A stretch of DNA of 64,000 bases from contig JAGKQI010000062.1 of the NCBI GenBank assembly GCA_018806915.1, positions 248,001 through 312,000 of the forward strand. Reading direction: 5' to 3'. The DNA is from Phytophthora colocasiae. Taxonomy: Eukaryota; Oomycota; Peronosporomycetes; Peronosporales; Peronosporaceae. A program made the position numbers and the translations under genes. The notes under the pieces were generated by a model, which was not told where the DNA came from, searched no databases, and saw nothing but the letters and a program-made list of their open reading frames with translations. Position 1 is the first letter of the stretch. Every line of letters starts with the position of its first letter. Shown here piece by piece: positions 49,911-60,909 of this stretch.

Positions 49911-50981
49911 CACTCCGCGACAAATTAATCCGGCCACCCCTACTTTTGGCCGCTACTCAGTCAATTTTTATGGTATCGGGTTGCTGTTTGAGTATGATCT
50001 GCCTGATGTACGACAGAGCCCAGGACTTGTGTTAACAACCGCAGTTTTGCGGTTTGAAGCATACCTCACATACAACAAACTGAAAAGCACATCCATCCCA
50101 ACTTCCGGCCACCTATCACCATACAAATTGTCATATAGTTGTATCACAATGATAGCTGCATTTGTGAATTAGTAGTGGGTTTTCGCTCCTTTATTCTCGA
50201 TCACCTCGATGCAGCGTCGCGTCATGGACTCAATGAGCTTCTCAAGTGTCGACACTTCAATAGTCCCAAGCATCTAAAACCGCTGCGGCACAGATCCATA
50301 CTGGCGTCCATTGGGATAAACTTTCCGAGCCATCAGTGCTCACAAGTTTTCTATCGGGCTTAGATCGGGGGATCGTGCAGGCCAATCGAGCCCTGCTCGT
50401 CGAAGAAGTCTCTAAATCATTACCGAACTCCCTCCATTCTGTCGTATGACCGTCGTTCGTGCGGGACGACGCACGTCATGCCAGTAGTGTTGCTTTCCAT
50501 CAAGCCTGAGCGTACGCTCGATAGCGTCACGAGAACGCTTAGCTTTTTTCGCAAATGTCCGAATAGTAGGCCGCCTTCTCTCAACCCGCAAATGCTCCCA
50601 CGCTCTTCATCTCTCAGCGACAGTGCCATACCACGGCCTAATTGCAAACTGTCCTCAGCACCAAGCTGCCACGCGCTCCCCACCGGCGGTGGCACCGCCG
50701 CTGTGGACGGTTGGACGAACAAAATCACAAATGCAACTATCATTGTGATACAACTATATGACATTTTGTAAGGTGACAGGTGGCCGGAAGTTGGGACGGA
50801 TGTGCTTTTCAGTTTGTTGTATGTGAGGTATGCTTCAAACCGCAAAACTGCGGTTGTTAACACAAGTCCTGGGCTCTGTCGTACATCAGACAGATCATAC
50901 TCAAACAGCAACCCGATACCATAAAAATTGACTGAGTAGCGGCCAAAAGTAGGGGTGGCCGGATTAATTTGTCGCGGAGTG
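49911..50981 (-). mobile_element. non-autonomous Tc1/mariner element, 1071 bp (copy 2)
   Basis: Same family and exact length as 35014-36084, in opposite orientation, with TA at 49909-49910 and 50982-50983. Inserted in the copia 3' LTR only 15 bp from the gypsy-1 edge. The two copies differ at a few bases. Confidence 0.85.
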
Positions 50982-51007
50982 TACTGCAACTTATTTAAAC
51001 TACAACA

Positions 51008-51530
51008 CATCCTTGTGCGCGTACCAAACTTTAGTCGCCCCGAACGTGAGCACAGGGTCCGAGTCGTAGCTGTAATTGAACCGGTCTCGCGTGTAATTGA
51101 CATAGGCCAGAATCGACATAAAATCCGCTACGAGCCGAGACGCCAAGGTCGAGTTGGAGAATAGACGCACACCAAGTCGACATAGCATCGAAGCAACACC
51201 ATTGTTTTGTTGGTGTAGCTCTTTTCATCTTTAGGGTTCGTCCCCAGCATCAGCTTCCTGGCAGCGATTAGTGCCGTACCATAGTGAACGCCCCATGCGC
51301 TTCAACACGTCCCAAAAAGCACGATCGTCTCCTACCACACAAGGCTTGTATACAGCAAGCTGGTCGTCCATTGAAACCCTGTTCACCTTTCCATTGCTGT
51401 GGACACTGGTTAAGCCGGCGGAAGCTGATGTTTCGGAAGGTCCCAATCGATTGCGTTCTTCAAGTTCATCGCGACATGTCAAATCCATTTTTTGAATTCT
51501 GGTGCTGGAAATTGCAATCTCTCCATACAA
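51008..51530 (-). pseudogene. P-loop NTPase copy D, upstream half
   Basis: Minus strand: SMDDQLAVYKPCVVGDDRAF, DVLKRMGRSLWYGTN, then after a small deletion and frame change ASMLCRLGVRLFSNSTLASR, LVADFMSILAYVNYTRDRF and DPVLTFGATKVWYAHKD, all parallel to copy B at 3.38-3.76 kb. It ends at the copia target duplication and resumes at 6477. The region lacks the Walker A half found in B and C, so it was already incomplete. Confidence 0.75.
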
Positions 51531-51550
51531 TTGCTACTGTTGGTGTCCAC

Positions 51551-51943
51551 TTAAAGCAAAGGAGTTCCTTCAGTTGCAGAGCCATCGTTGTGGCCGAGGA
51601 AGTGACGCCAGATACGACGTCCAATGAAGATGACCGGCACAACCACCGCCACGAAACCCAGAGCCGCCACCGCCACAACGCCGAACAGCTCAGTACTCTC
51701 GGGAGTTGTAGCAGTCGTAGCTGAGGCTTCGTCTTGAATTAGACACTTGGCCGTTGCCACCTTTTGGAACCACTTGGCTGACGGACGAGGAATACGCGCG
51801 AGGTCCGACGATTTTAGCTCGTAGTAGTCGGGAGATCCCGTCTCAGACGTACAGTTGACGTAGAAGAGACCAAAGCGAGACTCGTAGGACCCGACGGCGA
51901 AACCTGGACCCCATTGGAGATGTACTATGGAGTGTCCACGCAC
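51551..51943 (-). pseudogene. C-terminal fragment of a GH1 beta-glucosidase with membrane anchor
   Basis: LQWGPGFAVGSYESRFGLFY and LARIPRPSAKWFQKV match the last conserved block of glycoside hydrolase family 1 (W-x-G-Y-x-x-R-F-G-L and R-x-P-x-S-A-x-W-F). A hydrophobic segment follows (FGVVAVAALGFVAVVVPVIF), then RRIWRHFLGHNDG, suggesting a type I membrane anchor after the catalytic domain. The rest of the enzyme (about 450 residues) is absent; upstream sequence is a gag fragment. So this is a truncated gene. Confidence 0.65.
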
Positions 51944-51944
51944 C

Positions 51945-52625
51945 TGAAGGAAGACGCAGAGAGATGGTTTTGCAGCATTAGCACAAAAATTCCTACCGAC
52001 GACGAACTCTTGAGCACTTATCTACACTGCTGAAGAGAGGATTTGGAAAACATCAGACAGTTGCGAATGGCGAAACGTATCCAGCAGCCTGGAGAAAAGC
52101 TTGATGACTTTGCAGCGAACCTGCGTAACATCGGCATTGCGTACGACGAGATTTCGGACTATTGGTATGTGGAAAACTTCTTGAACGGGACCAACAACGA
52201 CGTTTCTGCTCTTTGTGTGCGAGGTGCCAAGCCTAAGACCCTTGAAGACGCAGTTAGATACACGGTGGACGTTTCTGGTGACTATGCTGAAGGCATTAAG
52301 GTGAAAGACTGGAGGATTGCAGCACACCGTTATCGCAGACCTTCAGAATTTGGACGACGAGAAAGAGGCGGCTAAGACGATGAACAACCCGACAAAAGAG
52401 AAGATCCGATTTGGATGTACGTGGTCGAAGATAATCGCAGCAATACCACGAAATTATGCAGTAGCAGCGGGGCCAATGATGACAGCGCCGACGGCACCAA
52501 CAACATAGTCCTTGAAGTGGAAGAGAAGACGAAACCAAGTCAACGAGAGAAGAACCTCAGAGTACTGGAGACGATGCAAGATGGAAACTGAGTGTTTCGT
52601 CTGTGTAGAACTTGGACACTTGAGC
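51945..52625 (+). pseudogene. Ty3-type gag fragment
   Basis: DAERWFCSISTKIPTDDELL, a stop, then RQLRMAKRIQQPGEKLDDFA and FLNGTNNDVSALCVRGAKPK form a retrotransposon Gag core. After frame changes a knuckle start (ECFVCVELGHLST) appears at about 52590-52625 and is cut by the CRN relic. No LTR for it is recognised here. Confidence 0.6.
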
Positions 52626-52626
52626 A

Positions 52627-53572
52627 CGGCATCCACGGTGAAATGCGTCCAAAAATCTGAAAATTATACGATTCATCAATCCAATGCTTTCTCAACGCGG
52701 TTGCCCGTGTCAGTCTTGCGTGTACATTCAAACAGTGATAGAACGGCCGCTCTACACCATTGCATACAGTCATCCACATCGCCAAATGTCGTTTGTGTAT
52801 CAAAACTGCATCGATCTTCCTTCAATAACACGCTGTTAAATAGCACTCCCAACTCCTCAGCACTTAGAACTTTGTCACCGTGGTGATCCTTAAGATCAAT
52901 CAGCCTGGTATCCCTTATTGTCGAGTCAAACAGCTTCAATCGGAAGGTGTCCGTCTCAATGAAGCTGTGGTCGAATGCGTGTTTCAACGGTTTAAACAGT
53001 AACAATCCATTCCTCACGTCGTCGATATCCGAGATCTTCATCATCATGAACGCCAGGTATTCGTTACGTCGGAGAAACAAATGCGACTCAAGAACGAGTG
53101 ACTCCGGAAGTGCAAGGTCAAGTAACATACCTCATCCAGGATTTATTTCGGCCGAAACATCCATAAAACTCGCACAAGTCGTCTTTAAACTCACTGTACA
53201 ATATCACTTCAAAAAGAATATTGACTGGAGGTCGGAGATTTTCTTGCTCCGGAACCACCACTAGCACATGTACAGGGCCTTTCCAGCTCTAATGTCACTT
53301 TTCGTGAATCGAAACTGGAACATTTCCTCTGATAATTGATCTAAGGAATCCAACGGCTTCAGACTACTGATGTCACTTCCAATGTCCTTGATATCCGCCT
53401 CCGTTAGCTTCTTAGCCAAGAAGAGCTGTACATCCGTAGCGTCACATTGGATTGTGCTTGGATACTTTGTTCGGGTCGCCTTCTTCAAATTATCCACCGA
53501 TTTACTCACGTCGATGGATACAGGGAATGCCTTCGCAGTATCTCCGATGATTGCACAGTAGAGCGTTGCCAT
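52627..53572 (-). pseudogene. Crinkler (CRN) effector relic, CRN-1
   Basis: Second copy of the CRN gene at 55570-56625. ATG at 53572 opens with the CRN N-terminus and DVQLFLAKK, but lacks 12 bp after LFLAKK. A 1-bp deletion just before the HVLVVVP motif ends the frame at 53261. A further deletion of about 43 bp in the middle and a 2-bp deletion near 53130 follow; the C-terminal part remains readable to about 52676. It is head to head with NTPase copy C: the two starts overlap. CRNs are host-cell effectors; this copy is broken. Confidence 0.88.
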
Positions 53573-55043
53573 GGTGTCGGCAGAATCTGGAATGAGGAAT
53601 TTCGCTACAATAATTTTTCGTAAGTCGGAAAACTTTTCCGACCAAATCCTTCCTTGCCTTCTTCATGGTGCCAACAAGAACAAAACCGTCTCCACAGTAG
53701 CTGCCTTCAAGTCCAGATGCCGTTCAGTCAATCTCGTTCTCCTACTAACTCTCCTGTGGATGCTGCTGTTGTGTGTGGACCAGGACTCCAAGCAGCGTCC
53801 TGAGGAGAAGATGGCCACGTTCATGACCGCTAAGATCAACGAGGAATTACAGAAGAAGTTTGGTGACAAATTGAAATTTGACAAGGCGGACATTGTTGCC
53901 CTGGACGACCTGGAAGCTTTCTGTGGCGCGGCAAACCTTCAAGACAGTGGCATTCAGGGTGAACTCCGGGGTATTATACGGACGAAAGTTCTCTCTACCT
54001 ACCCATTCCCTGAAGTGAAGTCCGCCAGAAGCACTATCGCGACCAAAGTGGTAGAAGCCCTCATCACAGAATACGGCACAATAAAGCCATCGTCCCTCGT
54101 TCAGACACCACACGAACTTGAGCAGCTCAAGAATGCGTTCACAAATTTCGAGTACGTTGGCAACGCTCACATCAAGCTCGCTGAGTATCTACGGCGTTGT
54201 TGTGGGGTTTATAGGCGTTACCCTTTTGAGGTCAAAGCCCCATACGTGGAAGTGGCACAGAGCTCCGGATTTGGTAAGAGTCGAATGATTCGGGAGTTGG
54301 CATGCAAGGCACAGGCCGACAAGAAGATGAACATGAAGGTGCTGTACACGTGTATTCGTATGCGTAACTCAACGGGGTACCCCAAGGCAACACCCATACT
54401 CAACGATTGGCTATTCGGGAACAAAGCTACAGTACAAGGCATCGCCAAGCGGTTGAAGGTGATTTTCCACTACGCGACGGAGCACTGGGATACTGTTCAG
54501 ACGCAATGGCTGGGACTTTTCACGGATACGACGACGGACGGTGCTGTGGCGAAAGTGTTGGAAGAAGCGCTGAAGCATCAAGAATCCAAGGTGGCGGACA
54601 AGACATCCTACAGCAACAAAGAGGCGAATGATAAGTTGGTGCTGGTAGTGATCGACGAGGCGAGACACTTGGTCGGCAACACCACGAGCGGACTGGATCA
54701 TTTGCAGATGCTACTACGTGCCCTCGTTTCGGTGAACAACAGTATTGACAAGGAGGGAGCGATTTTCGGCGTATTGGTGGATACAAACACCCGAATTACG
54801 ACTCCAGACCCATTACCGCCACCTCACAAGGTGGATCTGTCCTATCCGGGTAACTACGTCAGCCGAAACCTGCGGACGTTTCTACCTTTTGTGTTGACTC
54901 ACACTAAGGACGCTTGTTGGCAGCAGTATTGTCGAGATCAACTTGAAAAGGTTCGACGCCAAGGAACTGCAGCTATCTCTGGCGAAGAAGGGCCTAGGAT
55001 GGCTACCAAGTGCGGAATTTGGTGCGATACGAAAAGGAGATAA
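53571..55043 (+). CDS. P-loop NTPase family, copy C, truncated and chimeric
   Basis: Longest undamaged copy of the N-terminal half. From ATG 53811 (MATFMTAKINEELQKKFGDK; the frame is open from 53571): Walker A-like SSGFGKSRMIREL, TEHWDTVQTQWLGLFTDTTT, and Walker B-like KLVLVVIDEARHLV, all in frame and without the 4-bp duplication of copy B. After DQLEKV (about 54950) homology to B stops. The frame closes at 55043, and another frame continues KELQLSLAKKGLGWLPSAEF to 55161, so the C-terminal half is replaced. The upstream part 53655-53740 is an inverted piece of the family's own 3' end (see 5121-5215), and before that comes CRN promoter sequence. Probably a defective rearranged copy. Confidence 0.6.
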   Translation: MVSAESGMRNFATIIFRKSENFSDQILPCLLHGANKNKTVSTVAAFKSRCRSVNLVLLLTLLWMLLLCVDQDSKQRPEEKMATFMTAKINEELQKKFGDKLKFDKADIVALDDLEAFCGAANLQDSGIQGELRGIIRTKVLSTYPFPEVKSARSTIATKVVEALITEYGTIKPSSLVQTPHELEQLKNAFTNFEYVGNAHIKLAEYLRRCCGVYRRYPFEVKAPYVEVAQSSGFGKSRMIRELACKAQADKKMNMKVLYTCIRMRNSTGYPKATPILNDWLFGNKATVQGIAKRLKVIFHYATEHWDTVQTQWLGLFTDTTTDGAVAKVLEEALKHQESKVADKTSYSNKEANDKLVLVVIDEARHLVGNTTSGLDHLQMLLRALVSVNNSIDKEGAIFGVLVDTNTRITTPDPLPPPHKVDLSYPGNYVSRNLRTFLPFVLTHTKDACWQQYCRDQLEKVRRQGTAAISGEEGPRMATKCGIWCDTKRR

Positions 55044-55161
55044 TGTAACGGATTTCGAAAGGGTATCACTGGTGGATACAAAGAATGTGGCGTACTCGAC
55101 CTATTCGATTCGGGCTGTGGTGGATATGCATGGAATGCCACTGCCTGTGTCATCAAACTAA

Positions 55162-55569
55162 AGAGGTGCAACTTTTTAGATAAGTACTTTAGCCACGTTT
55201 TGAAGAAAACGTGGAGTGCTATGATGGAGGGCGACACACGTGAGCGTAAACTGTAGTCACTTCTCTATGTCGACAACCAGCGGCGGAAACGTGGGCGAAA
55301 CGTGTCTGATATCCACAGCACTGCGAAGTCTGAACCAGAAGTAAACGCTGAGAAGACTTCTGAGACTAGCAATTGCTCCACCGTCACCGATCCAACTACC
55401 ACCTTCCAGTGCAAAACTACCTGTGGCCTATGAACAAGTACCATTGAGCGTGAAGTTAGTGTGTAGAAGCCTAGGCCATCGCTAGAAGTGACCACTGCGT
55501 ACTCAATAGTAAACCACGAGTATCAACCAAACCAAAAGTGTCATTAGTCTAATCAATTTGAATTTGAAA
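55162..55569. other. intergenic, no gene seen
   Basis: Stop-rich on all frames except short stretches. It separates the tail of NTPase copy C from the 3' end of CRN-2. Confidence 0.4.
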
Positions 55570-56625
55570 TCAATCGTTTGCTTTAGAAATGGTCTTCATG
55601 ATTCCGGCATCCACGGTGAAGTCCGTCCAAAAATCTGAAAAATTATACGATTCATCAATCCAATGCTTTCTCAACGCGGTTGCCCGTGTCAGTCTTGCGT
55701 GTACATTCAAACAGTGATAGAACGGCCGCTCTACACCATTGAAAGCCAACATACAGCCATCCACATCGCCAAATGTCGTTTGTGTATCAAAACTGCATCG
55801 ATCTTCCTTCAATAACACGCTGTTAAATAGCACTCCCAACTCCTCAGCACTTAGAACTTTGTCACCGTGGTGATCCTTAAGATCAATCAGCCTGGTATCC
55901 CTTATTGTCGAGTCAAACAGCTTCAATCGGAAGGCGTCCGTCTCAATGAAGCTGAGCTGAAAGTGGTCGAATGCGTGTTTCAACGGTTTAAACAGTAACA
56001 ATCCATTCCTCACGTCGTCGATATCCGAGATCTTCATCATCATGAACGCCAGGTATTCGTTACGTCGGGGAAACAAATGCGACTCAAGAACGAGTGACTC
56101 CGGAAGTGCAACGTCAAGTAACATACACCTCATCCAGGATTTATTTCGGCCGCAACATCCATAAAACTCGCACAAGTCGTCTTTAAACTCACTGTTCTCG
56201 TTCAGGTAATTTTCAATCCTTTGGCAAAACGTACGCCAGAATATCACTTCAAAAACAATGTTGACTGGAGGTTGGAGATTTTCTTGCCCCGGAACCACCA
56301 CTAGCACATGTACAGGGCCTTTTCCAGCTCTAATGTCACTTTTCGTGAATCGAAACTGGAACATTTCCTCTGATAATTGATCTAAGGAATTCAACGGCTT
56401 CAGACTACTGATGTCACTTCCAATGTCCTTGATATCCGCCTCCGTTAGCCACTTATCATTCTTCTTAGCCAAGAAGAGCTGTACATCCGTAGCGTCACAT
56501 TGGATTGTGATTGGATCCTTTGTTCGGATCGCCTTCTTCAAATTATCCACCGATTTACTCACGTCGACGGATATAGGGAATGCCTTCGCAGTATTTCCGA
56601 TGATTGCACAGTAGAGCGTTGCCAT
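55570..56625 (-). CDS. Crinkler (CRN) effector, intact, HNH-like C-terminus
   Basis: 351 residues; the start MATLYCAIIG at 56625 is chosen because CRNs begin this way and an initiator lies 17 bp upstream. N-terminal host-translocation module: LFLAK at residues 50-54, a KWLTEAD segment (DWL-like) at 58-64, and HVLVVVP at 106-112. C-terminal domain: C167 in MRCMLLDVALPESL, H183 in LESHLFPRR, N207 in DDVRNGLLLFKP and FD at 219-220, an order like HNH_2-type nucleases (inference). CRNs of plant-pathogenic oomycetes act in the host nucleus. No signal peptide is obvious, as for many CRNs. The only complete copy here. Confidence 0.9.
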   Translation of the reverse strand: MATLYCAIIGNTAKAFPISVDVSKSVDNLKKAIRTKDPITIQCDATDVQLFLAKKNDKWLTEADIKDIGSDISSLKPLNSLDQLSEEMFQFRFTKSDIRAGKGPVHVLVVVPGQENLQPPVNIVFEVIFWRTFCQRIENYLNENSEFKDDLCEFYGCCGRNKSWMRCMLLDVALPESLVLESHLFPRRNEYLAFMMMKISDIDDVRNGLLLFKPLKHAFDHFQLSFIETDAFRLKLFDSTIRDTRLIDLKDHHGDKVLSAEELGVLFNSVLLKEDRCSFDTQTTFGDVDGCMLAFNGVERPFYHCLNVHARLTRATALRKHWIDESYNFSDFWTDFTVDAGIMKTISKAND

Positions 56626-56641
56626 GGTGTCGGCAGAATCT

Positions 56642-56649
56642 GGAATGAG
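56642..56649 (-). promoter_or_regulatory. oomycete initiator-like motif of CRN-2
   Basis: Minus strand CTCATTCC, fitting the oomycete Inr core (YTCANTYY), 17 bp before the ATG. The same motif is kept upstream of CRN-1 at 53589-53596. Confidence 0.55.
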
Positions 56650-56759
56650 GAATTTCTCTAACGATATTTTTTCGTAAGTCCGAAAACTTCTCCGACCGGT
56701 CCAGACCAGCACCTTTCACAGGATTAATAGGTGGGATTCTACCGGAAAGATCTGGTTAA

Positions 56760-58207
56760 CCCTTCTAACCCGAGCCGTTATTCTGTATTCTACAGAATAA
56801 GCAATTATCTTGATTAAAGTATGAACGATAACCTGCGAAAAGTATGCCGTTGGAAGCCCTTTCGTGCTCGGCGAGGCATATTCTGTACATAAAGTGTACA
56901 TCATCGGCTATAGCATGCACAATGTATCCAACATCTGCGAAACTGGCGATCTCCTATTGGCTCCCTGGCGGACAAAACATGTTCAAAACCTCTCACTCGG
57001 CAACCCCCGTCAAATTTGAAACGACTCTGTACTGTGCGGCACTCTTGGCGCCAACCAACCATCCGCCAAAAGCGCGCGAAGTGCAAAGCGCGCGAAGAGG
57101 AAGAATTTGCCCAGTTCCTAACTAACGGAGTAGTGAGGAGGAACTGGGCAAATACTTCTCTGCAGGCTCCAGCAAGACCTACTGCAAAGTACGTGGTGCT
57201 AACTAGTAAAGCACCACTTGAGTTATTCTGTAGCATCCCGGCTTACGGCTGTGCTCCTCATTGTATGTGATCTATCCATACTCTGGGATATCGCAGAGAT
57301 CACCTGTCAAGTCAAAGTTACTAGTTTCCGGAACGTTGTCATTTATTTCCAGGTCTTCTACATCTTCTTCTACACTTTCCTCAAGTGGACCACCTCGTTG
57401 TCTGCCATAATGTCTTCTTCGTCGGCGTTGGAATCGGAATCGCTGACATCAGCGGTCTCCACGAGATTCACGTCATCGATAGCTGTAGAGCCAAACAGTC
57501 GCTCCTTTCGGAGCCTCTCCATGAAATTGTCGCTACCAAACACGTCCGAGTCGATGAGGCCGTCGGCTCCGTTTGGTTCATCGGTCTCGCTCTTTGCTTC
57601 TTCATCAGCAGCCATGCACTCACTTGAATCGAATTCTGGATCATCCGGAAAAAGGCATTGGTCGCGCCGTCTTGCTCCGTATCATCCGGTATAGCTGCTG
57701 GTAGTTCACCTGTAGCGCCCACCTCCTCTGTGTCGACAACTGTGGTGGCACAAAAATAAGGCCACTAACCTTCAAAGAAGTTTATGCCACGTCTGGCTTC
57801 GTCGAGACGGCCCTTCACCCCGGCTTCACGTAGCGTTGATTCTAGGTCATCCCTGTCGGCTTACGAGCCTTCCAGCCTTCCTCGCAGATCTCGCGCCATA
57901 GTTGCTTGAACGGCATCTCTGCTGGGCCGTTCATTTTTTCGAATGACAATGTGAGGTAGCTTCTGACACGTGAACCGATGGGCTTTCGACAGAATTTTCA
58001 AACCTGTTGGGGATTTATATGCGTCTTTCTATCCTCCTTGAATAATACCCGTCTATCATCCCATCGCCGATCTGTTAGGAAAGTGGACTGATCCAGACAC
58101 CATACAATAATCTTCATGCGGAGTTTTGGAGCGCTGATGAGTTTGCTGGATATTAAATCCTGTACAATATATTATTCTGTAGGATACAGAATACCGGGTT
58201 AGAGGGG
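56760..58207 (-). mobile_element. short piggyBac-type relic (1.45 kb) upstream of CRN-2
   Basis: TTAA at 56756-56759 and 58208-58211. Ends CCCTTCTAACCCG and, reversed, CCCCTCTAACCCG (one mismatch in 13), each followed after a short spacer by a perfect 8+3+8 palindrome (ATTCTGTA-TTC-TACAGAAT at left, loop GGA at right). It contains the damaged N-terminal part of an oomycete transposase at 57960-57370. The catalytic core is missing, so it is non-autonomous. It is inserted 131 bp before the CRN-2 start codon. Confidence 0.72.
57370..57960 (-). pseudogene. transposase N-terminal relic inside the small piggyBac
   Basis: Minus strand: MNGPAEMPFKQLWREICEEG and GWKARKPTG, the L-W-x-x-x-x-x-x-G-W-x-x-x-x-P-x-G signature seen before piggyBac-type domains in oomycetes (family recall, not searched). 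Stops and shifts follow, then an acidic stretch (SDSDSNADEEDIMADNE) after CLFPDDPEFDSSECMAADEE. No DDE core is present before the element ends. Confidence 0.5.
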
Positions 58208-58211
58208 TTAA

Positions 58212-60255
<2,044 letters not shown>

Positions 60256-60455
60256 AGGATGAAGGCTTGTATCGCTTCGTAAAAGGCCTCAGAACCCGGA
60301 GAAGCAGCAAGTAGATAGTCATGGACACATACATGATAACCTACAAGAATCTATGTCCGCTTGGTTTGATGTTGCTTCAGTTTAGGTACAACACACAAGT
60401 GAAAGTCGCACTTAATCAAACAGTCGGGTAGAGATCATTAAGCAAGAAGAGAGCA

Positions 60456-60840
60456 ATGGCGGAGCGGCAGTTCAAGATCAAAGTAGGCACGCTACGTCGG
60501 TACGAATCTGTTTGTAAGTAGAAGAAGAATACTATCAAGTTCTTACATTACTATTGTCCACAGAGTGAAGAAGGATCTGGAGTACTACGCCAAGGAACAT
60601 GCGGCCCAACAAGCCAAGATTGACAAGATGCGCATCGATGGTAAGGACGATTACGACATCCGCAAGCAGGAGGAGGTGCTGGTGGAGACGGAGACGATGC
60701 TGCCAGACTGCCAGAGTCGCCTTAAAGAAGCGGCCACTGACGTCTCTAGCTTCATCGAGGCTCATCGAGATGAGGTGGCGTCGCTCGAGATCTTCAAAGA
60801 AGCTCAGGAGCTACTCGCGAGTATCTCCACACCCCAATAG
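60456..60840 (+). CDS. TBCA: tubulin-specific chaperone A (prefoldin-like)
   Basis: Exons 60456-60499 and 60564-60840, one 64-bp GT-AG intron (GTACGA...CCACAG). 106 residues: MAERQFKIKVGTLRR joined to VKKDLEYYAKEHAAQQAKID, then DYDIRKQEEVLVETETMLPDC and FIEAHRDE. This matches tubulin-binding cofactor A along its full length (KxxYDIKKQ..L.ES..M.PDC). It captures beta-tubulin intermediates in tubulin folding and forms a three-helix bundle. Lies 200 bp after ADSS on the same strand and ends 69 bp from the convergent kinase gene. Confidence 0.93.
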
Positions 60841-60909
60841 ATCGGCTGGTAACTAGGCAGTTTAATGACACCTTTTACTCCCCTTTTATTCTGGAGTTGT
60901 GACGTTCGG

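Larger units (their letters stand above)
6478..51007 (+). mobile_element. nested copia retrotransposon complex (44.5 kb)
   Basis: Outer boundaries are TGTATGG at 6478 and ACAACA at 51007, flanked by the 5-bp repeat CATCC at 6473-6477 and 51008-51012. The copia parts are: 5' LTR 6478-6700; gag N-terminus 12577-12690 (+); gag middle and knuckle 33659-33371 (-) joined to knuckle and protease 13300-12691 (-); integrase 33660-34498 (+); RT/RNase H 37054-39790 (+); and 3' LTR from 39849 in pieces. Everything else inside is later insertion, supported by target duplications AAACT, TTAA, GTAC, GATCT and TA (three times). The copia is dead: in-frame stops, frameshifts, YVDE in place of YVDD, and an inverted gag-protease segment. 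Confidence 0.83.

Noticed and set aside
52676..53128. Separate gene for the C-terminal half of CRN-1
   Set aside because: It is the continuation of the frame-shifted CRN-1, collinear with the intact CRN-2.
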